DNA from: JAIRTY01 sp050257395
GTDB lineage: Bacteria; Actinomycetota; Actinomycetes; Streptosporangiales; Streptosporangiaceae
Assembly (NCBI GenBank): GCA_050257395.1
Contig: JBLMWU010000306.1
Location: forward strand, 1-53,580
Reading direction: 5' to 3'
DNA: 53,580 nt
Each line of letters opens with the position of its first letter. Position 1 is the first letter of the stretch. Positions 32,165 through 39,466 of the stretch are shown here, in pieces. The notes under the pieces were generated by a model. That model searched no databases. It saw only the letters and a list, made by a program, of their open reading frames with translations, and had not been told where the DNA came from. The position numbers were made by a program, and so were the translations under genes.

Positions 32165-34426
32165 TTGGCACGCACAGCAGAACTGGTGAGGGACACGCAG
32201 CCTGCGAAGGCCGAGGGCAAGCCCCTCGAAGGTAAGCCCCTCCGTGCGGGAAGGGCGGCCCGCGCCATCGTTTCCGACGGCCGCGCGGTCCACGACGCCA
32301 TCGAGGCCGTCCTGGCCGCGCCGGGGGAGTCCCGCGAGATCGCGCGGCGAGCGTACCTGGTGGTGCGCGATCAGCTTGTCACCGGCGAGCTGGACACGAT
32401 GCCGGTGGACCGGCTCCGGGAGCTCATCCGGGGGCGGGTCACGTTCGCCCCTGTCAGGGACGCCGGCTTCGGCACAGTCGGCGCGGTCCTCACGGCTGGC
32501 GCAGAAGCGCTCGGGCGAATCCCCGGAGTACGCCGGAAGACGGCCAAGCGGATCATGGCCGCCGCATGGCAGCTGCGGAAGTCCATCGAGGAGAGCACCC
32601 GCGTCCGCATCAACCCAGACGCCCGCACCCCCGAGCAGACCGCGCTCATCGCCGCCTTGCGCCGCTACGAGCGCGCCAGGTCGCTGATGAAGGGCCCGGA
32701 CCTGAGCCCGCTGGCGAGCGAGCTCGGGCGTTACCTCGGCCCGGCGGCCCGCGGTGCGAGCCGCGGAAGACTGCTCTTCACGTTCTCCGCGCGCAAGCGG
32801 CAGGAAGCCCGGGACGCACTCGCCCAGCTGGACGCCACCCTGAGTTCGAAGCAAGTCACCGCTGCACGCAAACGCCTGTCCCGGGCCGAGTCCGGGCTGG
32901 ACAAGGCCGGGAAGACACCGACGGCTGGCCGGCTATGGAGCGATTACCTCGCCCGCCCGGTCGCCTACAACGGCCTGCTGGCCGAGGTGGCCGGACTCGA
33001 CCCGGTCAGGGAGGCCGGCCAGGGCTTCCTCCCTGCCGACATCGCCGAGCGGGTCCGCGTGTTCCCGCTTGATCAGTCCCGCCTCAAGACATCCCTGCGC
33101 GGCTACCAGGCGTTCGGTGCGAAGTTCGCGCTGGTTCAGGAGCGGGTGATCCTCGGCGACGAGATGGGCCTTGGCAAGACGATGCAGTCGCTCGCCGCAA
33201 TGGGCCACCTGGCGGCCAAGGGCGCGACGCACTTCCTGGTCGTCTGCCCGGCGAGCGTGGTCGTCAACTGGACCCGCGAGGTTGAGCGGCACACGCTGCT
33301 GGAAGCCCGCCGCGTGCACGGGCCGGGCGGGAAGCGGGCGGCGGCCCAGCAGGAGTGGGCGGCTGCGGGCGGCGTGGCGATCACGACGTTCGAGGCGCTG
33401 CGCGCCATGCCGGAGGACCTGGACGTCCCGGTGGCGATGATGGTCGTCGACGAGGCGCACTACGTGAAGAACCCGAATGCGCTCCGCACGCAGGCGGTCG
33501 GCGAATGGGCGGCGCGGAGCAGCCGGGTGCTGTTCCTGACGGGGACGCCGATGGAGAACAGGGTGGGGGAGTTCCGGGTGCTGGTCGGGCACCTGCGCCC
33601 GGAGGTCGCCGAGAATCTGGACATCGCGGACGGGACGCTGGACGGCACCCAGTTCCGGGGCAAGGTGGCGCCGGTCTACCTGCGGCGCAACCAGGAAGAC
33701 GTGCTCAGCGAACTTCCGCCGCGGCTGGAGACGCAGGAGTGGGTGGCGCTGGAAGGGCCGACGCTGCGGGCGTACCGGCAGGCGGTCCTCGCGGGGAACT
33801 TCATGGCGATGCGCCGGGCGGCGTTCGACCCGGGGACGGTCAGGGGATCGCCGAAGCTCCGGCGGCTGGTCGAGCTCGTCAGCGAGGCCGCGGACGGCGG
33901 GCGCAAGGTCGTGGTGTTCTCGTTCTTCCGCGACGTGCTGGAGACGGTGACACAGGCACTGTGCTCCGGGCGGGACGGGGTCCGGGGTGTGCCTATCATC
34001 GGCCCGCTGACCGGGGACGTCACGCCAGCGGACCGCCAAGCGATGGTGGACGCGTTCACGGCCGCCAAGGGGCCTGCGGTGCTGGTCTCCCAGATCCAGG
34101 CGGGCGGCGTGGGCCTGAACATCCAGGCTGCGTCGGTGGTCATCATCGCCGAGCCGCAGCTGACGCCGTCGAAGGAGGAGCAGGCGATCGCCCGCGCGCA
34201 CCGGATGGGCCAGGTGCGCCGCGTCGACGTGCACCGGCTGCTGTGCGAGGACAGCGTCGACCAGCGGGTCCTCGAGTTGCTGGCGGGCAAGCGCGAGGCG
34301 TTCGACGAGTATGCGCGCCGCAGCGACATGGCGAACGTGACGCCGGACGCGGTGGACACGGGCTCCGAGACAGAACTGCGGCGCCAGATCGTGGCCGCGG
34401 AACAGAAGCGCTTCAAGGCGGCGTGA
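32165..34426 (+). CDS. SNF2-family helicase-like ATPase with N-terminal helix-hairpin-helix region
   Basis: 753 residues from a TTG preceded by GGAGG. The N-terminal region includes an HhH-like segment (LGRIPGVRRKTAKRIMAAAW, about 117-136) and a helical stretch to about 290. The SNF2 motor follows: Walker A GDEMGLGKTMQSLAAM (near 329), DEAH box VVDEAHYVKN (near 427), FLTGTPMENRVGEF, then the helicase C domain with VSQIQAGGVGLNIQ and AIARAHRMGQVRRVDVHRLL (near 677). Such proteins translocate on DNA in remodelling or repair, or in phage defence. No nuclease domain or defence partner is seen nearby. It may be controlled by the attenuator-like leader upstream. Confidence 0.87.
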   Translation: MARTAELVRDTQPAKAEGKPLEGKPLRAGRAARAIVSDGRAVHDAIEAVLAAPGESREIARRAYLVVRDQLVTGELDTMPVDRLRELIRGRVTFAPVRDAGFGTVGAVLTAGAEALGRIPGVRRKTAKRIMAAAWQLRKSIEESTRVRINPDARTPEQTALIAALRRYERARSLMKGPDLSPLASELGRYLGPAARGASRGRLLFTFSARKRQEARDALAQLDATLSSKQVTAARKRLSRAESGLDKAGKTPTAGRLWSDYLARPVAYNGLLAEVAGLDPVREAGQGFLPADIAERVRVFPLDQSRLKTSLRGYQAFGAKFALVQERVILGDEMGLGKTMQSLAAMGHLAAKGATHFLVVCPASVVVNWTREVERHTLLEARRVHGPGGKRAAAQQEWAAAGGVAITTFEALRAMPEDLDVPVAMMVVDEAHYVKNPNALRTQAVGEWAARSSRVLFLTGTPMENRVGEFRVLVGHLRPEVAENLDIADGTLDGTQFRGKVAPVYLRRNQEDVLSELPPRLETQEWVALEGPTLRAYRQAVLAGNFMAMRRAAFDPGTVRGSPKLRRLVELVSEAADGGRKVVVFSFFRDVLETVTQALCSGRDGVRGVPIIGPLTGDVTPADRQAMVDAFTAAKGPAVLVSQIQAGGVGLNIQAASVVIIAEPQLTPSKEEQAIARAHRMGQVRRVDVHRLLCEDSVDQRVLELLAGKREAFDEYARRSDMANVTPDAVDTGSETELRRQIVAAEQKRFKAA

Positions 34427-34519
34427 TCACAGGGCAATCGCGACGGCTGCGAATTCCTATATATAGACAGCGGGAACCGCCCGGTCTCCCGGTGCCCCGC
34501 GCCATAGGAGGGCTCGCCG

Positions 34520-36130
34520 ATGGAGCTGATCGTTGACGATGCCGTCATCGTCACCATGGCTGAGGACACGACAACAGCCGGGTCCATGCTGGTCCGGGAC
34601 GGCCGGATCGTCGCCACCGGCCCGTCCGGGGAGATTCGCGCACTGGCATCGCCAGGCGCCGCCGTGGCCCGGCTGGATGGCGCCACTGTCGTCCCCGGGC
34701 TGATCGACGCGCACTGCCACCTGGCCAACATCGGCTACCTGGCGTCGGGCGCAGACTGCAGCCAGCCGTCCGCCCCCGGCATCCCGGCGATCAAGGCCCG
34801 GCTGCGGGAAGCCGCCGCCCGGACACCGGGCGGGTCCTGGGTCACCGGCAGCGGGTACGTGGAGTACAAGCTCCGGGAGAACCGGCACCCCACCCGGGCC
34901 GACCTGGACGAAGCCGTGCCGGACCGGCCCGCGGTGGTGTACCACACCTCCCTGCACGCCTGTGTCCTCAACAGCGCCGCCCTGCGGGAGTCCGGCTTCG
35001 CGGACGGGCAGCCGGATCCGCCCGGCGGCGCGCTCGGCCGCGATGCCCAGGGCCGGCTCGACGGCGTGGTGTACGAGGGCCCGATGTTCGCGCTGTTCGA
35101 GCGCAACCTGCGTGATGACATCGCCCGCATGGACACCGCTGCCCGGGCCGGGCTGGTCAGCAGGGCGCAGCAGAGTCTCGCCCGGCTCGGCGTGACCGCC
35201 GCCTGCGATGCTGACACGCGCCGAAGCACGCTGGCCGCGTTCGCTGACGCGGATGAGGACGGTGTCCTGCAGCAGCGGATTTACGGGCTGGTCGTGCACG
35301 ACGAAGCGGACTGGCTGCTGGCGTCCGGGCTGCGCGGCCGCCGCTCCGGCCGGCTGGCCGCTGACGCGGTCAAGATCTGGGCCGACGGGGGCATGAGCAG
35401 CCGGACGGCAGCGATCAGCGGCACCTACCCAGTCCCGCCGTACGGCTCAGGCATCTTGTTCTTCGGCCAGGACGAGCTGACCGAGCTGGTCCGCGATCTC
35501 GATGCCCGCGGGTTCCAGGTCTGCATCCACGCCCAGGGCGACCGCGGGATCCAGACGGCGCTGGATGCCTATGCGACGGTGCTGGACGGCACGCCGGGCA
35601 ACCCCCGGCGGCACCGCATCGAGCACGGCGGGGCGATGTACCCGCCTCTGATCGCCCGGGCCGCGGAGCTGGGCATCGTGGTGGTGAGCCAGCCCGGCTT
35701 CCTGTCCGCCCTGGGCGACGGGTTCGCGGAAGCATTCCCGGACAGCGGCGACCAGCTCTACCCCTTCGCGTCCTGGCAGCGCGCTGGCATCGTCACCGCC
35801 GGATCATCTGACGCTCCGGTCATCACCGCCGACCCGCTGCTGGGCATCCGCGACGCGGTCTTGCGCCGCACCGACGGCGGCCGCCTGCTCGGCCCCGGCG
35901 AGTGCCTCCCGCCCCGGGATGCGCTCGCGCTCTACACCCGCGGGGCCGCCTACGCCATGCATCGCGAGGAGGAGCTCGGCTCGCTTGAGCCCGGCAAGCT
36001 CGCCGACTTTACTGTGCTGGACAGGAACCCGCTCACGGCCGATTCTGGGCAGCTCGGCGGCATCCAGGTGCTGGCCACCGTCATTGGCGGGCTGCCCGTT
36101 TACCAGTCCGCGGACATCTTTCCCGGCTGA
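34520..36130 (+). CDS. YtcJ-like amidohydrolase (Amidohydro_3)
   Basis: 536 residues, ATG with AGGAGG upstream. Metal-binding GLIDAHCHL (His65, His67), later VKIWADGGMSSRTA, FQVCIHAQGDRGIQTALDA, RHRIEHGG and GSSDAPV follow the order of the Amidohydro_3 family acting on exocyclic amides or imides. The substrate is unknown. A TATATATA stretch at about 34459 may be part of its promoter. It ends at an 18-bp hairpin. Confidence 0.88.
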   Translation: MELIVDDAVIVTMAEDTTTAGSMLVRDGRIVATGPSGEIRALASPGAAVARLDGATVVPGLIDAHCHLANIGYLASGADCSQPSAPGIPAIKARLREAAARTPGGSWVTGSGYVEYKLRENRHPTRADLDEAVPDRPAVVYHTSLHACVLNSAALRESGFADGQPDPPGGALGRDAQGRLDGVVYEGPMFALFERNLRDDIARMDTAARAGLVSRAQQSLARLGVTAACDADTRRSTLAAFADADEDGVLQQRIYGLVVHDEADWLLASGLRGRRSGRLAADAVKIWADGGMSSRTAAISGTYPVPPYGSGILFFGQDELTELVRDLDARGFQVCIHAQGDRGIQTALDAYATVLDGTPGNPRRHRIEHGGAMYPPLIARAAELGIVVVSQPGFLSALGDGFAEAFPDSGDQLYPFASWQRAGIVTAGSSDAPVITADPLLGIRDAVLRRTDGGRLLGPGECLPPRDALALYTRGAAYAMHREEELGSLEPGKLADFTVLDRNPLTADSGQLGGIQVLATVIGGLPVYQSADIFPG

Positions 36131-36135
36131 TCATC

Positions 36136-36177
36136 AGCCAGGGAGGGGCCGGGTGCTGGCCCGGTCCCTCCCTGGCT
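36136..36177. terminator. Strong bidirectional terminator hairpin
   Basis: From 36136 to 36153 every base pairs with 36160-36177 (18 bp, one G-T pair at 36148/36165), leaving a 6-nt loop. It fills the 59-bp gap between the convergent amidohydrolase and Asp-box genes and probably serves both. Confidence 0.85.
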
Positions 36178-36189
36178 CCGGATGGCTGA

Positions 36190-37941
36190 TCAGGGTGTCG
36201 GGGCGGAGACGGCGGCTCCGTAGATATCCGAATTGCCGAAAGCGGCAGGACAGTCCGTCTGCGGGGCAGGCTTAGTGACTGTCGTGCCGGTTTGCAGGGA
36301 CAGCCGCCACGCGTCCAGAGCCGGGCAGTCAGCTGCGTTGCGGACGTCGTTCCAGACGCCGACGGCGCCGCTGTCGGTTGCCGCGGTGTAGACGTAGTCC
36401 CCGAGGAACTCCGCCTGCAGGTTGTTCTGGGACGACCCGCGCGGGTCACCCACCTCGCCCCGGGCCACGGTGCTGAAGGCTCCGATGCTGCCGCTGGTCA
36501 CGTTCGCATGAAGCATCGCGCCGACCAGGCCCCGGGTGGTGCTCGTATCGTTGCGGTACGGGGTGGTGAACGCGTTGTAGGTGATATAGACGTCGGCTCC
36601 GTCCGGCGAGATCGCGGGTGCCGTGTAGTACGGCCGGTCTCCCGCTGGCAGCGCCACTGCGGTGGGGCCGGTGAACGACGCCCCGCCGTTGGCGGATGTC
36701 ATCAGCAGCAACTGCTCCTTGTCGAGCCCTTGCCTGCCGTCTGCCCAGGTCAGCACGATCCGGTTGGTCGCTCCGGCGCCGGAGGGCGCACCGTTGGCGA
36801 TGTCCACGCTGGGCGCGAAGGCGAGATCGTTGCGCGCGCCCGCGATCCCGTCCATCACCGGCCGGCCGATCACCGGGTCGATGACGCCGGGGTCGACCGC
36901 GGTGGACAGCAGCGCCGGCCCGGTGAAGTGCGCCCCGCCGTCGGTGGACTTGTACATCATCTCGTACGACACGCCGCGCCGGGCGCCCACGCCGAACACG
37001 TAGACGTTGCCGTGGCTGTCGGTCCGGACAGTGCAGCCGTCGGGCTGGCTGTTGATGCCGTTGTCGGTCGCGGGGCCCACCTGCTTCTGCACCCAGGTGC
37101 TGCCGCCGTCGGTGGACCGTGCCACGATCAGCGGTGTGGGGAAGGCGTTGCCGCGGCTGTTGCTGCGGAAACTCGCCCAGCAGACATAGACGTGGCCGAA
37201 GAACCGGCTGGTCTGGGCGTTGTCCGCCCAGATCTGCTCCTTGTCGGAGAACGTGGTCGAGCTCTGCTTGGAGATCACGACGGGATTCATCCAGGCGGAC
37301 GCGTCACCGGAGGCGGCCGCTTGCGGATTGTCCGTGCGCGAGATCGCGATCCCCTCGAAGCCCTTGAACGTCTCGTCGCGCTTGGTGGTGCCGAAGTTGG
37401 AGGTCAGGTTCGAGTAGTACAGCCGCGAGCCGTTTGCCCACGAGAACTTGCCGTCCGATCCCAGCCGCGGGCCGAAGGCGAGACCCGGGTCACCGTCGGA
37501 GACCAGGCCGTTCTCGTAATAGTGGGGCAGCGTGCCGATGTCGCCGACGTGCGGCTGGCAGGGGTCGGGGCCGAGGCAGTCCCTGGCTGTCCAGCCGGTA
37601 TAGGTCGGCTGCTGCCACGTCTTGCCGCCGTCGAGTGAGAAGTACACCCCGGAGACGCCCACGCCCTGGGTGAACGGGCAGGTGGTGGGATCACCGGCGT
37701 TGCATGCTTCCATGTCGATGTTGTCGTTGGACCCGGCCACGACCACCGATGGATTGTTCGCGTCGATAGCGACCGCGGGCTCGTTCTGCTTGTTCTGCGA
37801 GAACGGGGTCGGCGGGCTGCCGACTGTGACCAGCGTGCCGCTGGGAACGGGCGGCGGCTCCTGCTGAGCCAGGGCTGTCCCCGGCATGGCCACCAGCATT
37901 AATAGCATCGATCCGGCCGCAGCGAACGTGGCTGTGCGCAT
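36190..37941 (-). CDS. Secreted Asp-box (BNR/sialidase-fold) protein
   Basis: 583 residues with a signal peptide (cleavage near ALAQQE, residue 25). At least four Asp-box motifs are spread through it: SLDGGKTW, STDGGSTW, STDGGAHF and SANGGASF, which form beta-propeller blades as in sialidases. The early segment EPAVAIDANNPSVVVAGSND is typical of a large actinobacterial exo-sialidase-like family of unproven activity. No sialidase Arg triad can be assigned by eye. Probably an extracellular propeller that binds or cleaves glycans. Confidence 0.8.
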   Translation of the reverse strand: MRTATFAAAGSMLLMLVAMPGTALAQQEPPPVPSGTLVTVGSPPTPFSQNKQNEPAVAIDANNPSVVVAGSNDNIDMEACNAGDPTTCPFTQGVGVSGVYFSLDGGKTWQQPTYTGWTARDCLGPDPCQPHVGDIGTLPHYYENGLVSDGDPGLAFGPRLGSDGKFSWANGSRLYYSNLTSNFGTTKRDETFKGFEGIAISRTDNPQAAASGDASAWMNPVVISKQSSTTFSDKEQIWADNAQTSRFFGHVYVCWASFRSNSRGNAFPTPLIVARSTDGGSTWVQKQVGPATDNGINSQPDGCTVRTDSHGNVYVFGVGARRGVSYEMMYKSTDGGAHFTGPALLSTAVDPGVIDPVIGRPVMDGIAGARNDLAFAPSVDIANGAPSGAGATNRIVLTWADGRQGLDKEQLLLMTSANGGASFTGPTAVALPAGDRPYYTAPAISPDGADVYITYNAFTTPYRNDTSTTRGLVGAMLHANVTSGSIGAFSTVARGEVGDPRGSSQNNLQAEFLGDYVYTAATDSGAVGVWNDVRNAADCPALDAWRLSLQTGTTVTKPAPQTDCPAAFGNSDIYGAAVSAPTP

Positions 37942-38019
37942 CGGCTCCTCCCCATTGGAGATGAGAGCCTGGTGCGAGCCCCCGGTGGACTGCTAGCTGA
38001 TCCAGCATGAACCCGCTCG

Positions 38020-38442
38020 TCAATGCCGCACAAGGGGGCAGCAGCCGGATGCCCAGTGTTCCCTGCCGGGAACTGCCGGGTTCAGCGGGCCACGGTGGGT
38101 GGAGGCTGTCCCGATCTGCGGCTGGAGGTGATCGCTGAGCCGGAACCCGCCGCCGGTGAGCCCGGGAAGGTACATCAGCGCGAACGCCGACACCTCCAGT
38201 ACCAGCCAGAAGATGAGCGTTGCCGGAAGCATTGCAGCTGACCCCAGCGACAGCACGCCGGCCCGGCTGCCCGCGGGCAGCCAGGAGGTGCCCCGGCGCA
38301 GCCCGTGCCAGAAGAGCCGGTGAAACCGGCCGGACAGAAACGTGAACCCGTCGTAGTTGAACACCGTCACGAACACATCTGCGAGCGTCACCAGCAGCAC
38401 AACCCCACCGATCACGCCCACAGCTATCGACCCGGCAGACAT
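38020..38442 (-). pseudogene. N-terminal remnant of a two-pore-type ion channel
   Basis: 140 residues. The first 95 (VTLADVFVTVFNYDGFTFLS, FHRLFWHG, then a second hydrophobic segment ending FALMYLPGL) match the start of actinobacterial potassium-channel-like proteins of about 350 residues. After GLTGGGF the sequence becomes unrelated, and the pore loop and later spans are missing. Only 78 bp separate its stop from the next gene, so the remainder is deleted rather than frameshifted. Probably non-functional. Confidence 0.55.
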
Positions 38443-38559
38443 GCTGCCCTGCTACCCCGTTCCAGCCCCCAAAGCCCCACGGCCCGTTCGCGATCGGCCT
38501 CCGGATCAGGCTGCCCGGCTGAGCGCGTAGCATCTGTCCAGCCCACAGAGAGGTTGACT

Positions 38560-38784
38560 ATGGCAGCCGATTGGACCCCTTCACCGACTGCAATTCACCA
38601 GATGGTCTGCGAAGCCGAGACGTCCTCCGAGGCGCTGTTCGTATGCATGGACGAGGCGTGTGGCCGCCGGGTCGTGGTCGGCAAGTCACGGCCTGGTCTG
38701 ACGGTGATCGATCGTGGCGACTTCTCGGCCCGGCACGCCGGATCCCTGGGCGGCGTGGCGCTGGACGGGGTGGGGCTGGCGTAG
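38560..38784 (+). CDS. Small conserved-looking protein with three cysteines
   Basis: 74 residues from ATG, 5 bp after AGAGAGG. The body is QMVCEAETSSEALFVCMDE, CGRRVVVGK and GLTVIDRGDFSARHAGSLG. It resembles short actinobacterial proteins that carry a Cys pair before a small beta-rich part. No function known. It ends at a terminator hairpin shared with the convergent gene. Confidence 0.55.
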   Translation: MAADWTPSPTAIHQMVCEAETSSEALFVCMDEACGRRVVVGKSRPGLTVIDRGDFSARHAGSLGGVALDGVGLA

Positions 38785-38794
38785 GCGGCGGGAT

Positions 38795-38832
38795 CAGGCC
38801 GGCCCGCCCGGATGCCCGGACGGGCCGGCCTG
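38795..38832. terminator. Bidirectional hairpin between convergent genes
   Basis: CAGGCCGGCCCG (38795-38806) pairs perfectly with CGGGCCGGCCTG (38821-38832); four more pairs continue inside after one mismatch. It lies in the gap between the small gene ending at 38784 and the gene ending at 38843. Confidence 0.75.
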
Positions 38833-38842
38833 GTCCGATGGT

Positions 38843-39328
38843 CTATCGCGGGTTCTCGACCTTGATGATCGGGCCCTCGGCGTAGCCCATCATGTCTCCG
38901 CAGTTCGCCGTCGTGATGGCCGAGTCGAGGAACACCGTCACGATGATCTTGTAGAGACCTGACACGGCCGGGTTGCCGGGGTTCTCCTCGGGCAGCGTGC
39001 CGGCGGGCACGGTGATCGTGGTCTGGTAATGCATGGGATCCGTGAACGTCCCGCCGATGGGGACGTCCTTGTGGGCGAGCGTGAGCTCGGGGCCGGGGCC
39101 CTGCGACTCGACGTACGCCGTCACGACCCAGTGGTCGGTTTTCACCGACAGTGCCGTCAGCCACAGCGGGACCAGGGGGCCGGCAAGGTCCCAGCTGATC
39201 TTAATGTCGAACGGCTTGGCGCCGTTCACGACGAGATTGGCTAGGCCGACAGCGGGCCGCTCGGTAATAGCCAGGGCGCAGTCGCCCACGATGAGGCCTG
39301 GGAGGTTAGGGTCGAAGCGCTTGGACAT
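38843..39328 (-). CDS. Unknown small protein A of the SARP locus (paralogue of 43196-43639)
   Basis: 161 residues, ATG with GGAAGG upstream; no signal peptide or membrane span. Beta-rich: FDIKISWDL, WVVTAYVES, YQTTITVPAGTLP, LYKIIVTVFLDS, ending MGYAEGPIIKVENP. The C-terminal third shares its layout with the protein at 43196 (VPAxTL, G-Y, V-V, Y-x-GPxIxI). Both genes flank the SARP regulator and have the same triple-heptamer promoter. A beta-sandwich is likely. Function unknown. Confidence 0.7.
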   Translation of the reverse strand: MSKRFDPNLPGLIVGDCALAITERPAVGLANLVVNGAKPFDIKISWDLAGPLVPLWLTALSVKTDHWVVTAYVESQGPGPELTLAHKDVPIGGTFTDPMHYQTTITVPAGTLPEENPGNPAVSGLYKIIVTVFLDSAITTANCGDMMGYAEGPIIKVENPR

Positions 39329-39352
39329 ATCAATGCACCTTCCTTCAATATC

Positions 39353-39395
39353 CGTTTACCACGGCGCGCTTAACCGGCGCTTACCCAGCGCTTAA
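39353..39395 (-). promoter_or_regulatory. SARP-type promoter: three heptamers plus -10
   Basis: Read on the minus strand, TTAAGCG (39395-39389), GTAAGCG (39384-39378) and TTAAGCG (39373-39367) repeat at exact 11-bp steps. After 8 bp comes TAAACG (39358-39353), the likely -10. This is the spacing known for SARP activators (heptamers at 11 bp, last one 8 bp from -10). It drives the gene starting at 39328. The same arrangement occurs at 43117-43159. Confidence 0.8.
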
Positions 39396-39466
39396 CGTCG
39401 GCGTCCATCAGAACTAAGCGGCTTTGGTGAGCATTTCGCCCAGGTGGAGACAATGGATCGGGCGGC

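Noticed and set aside
39411..39420. Single CTAAGCG on the plus strand near the SARP 3' end
   Set aside because: One isolated heptamer in the opposite orientation with no 11-bp partner; not counted as part of the array.
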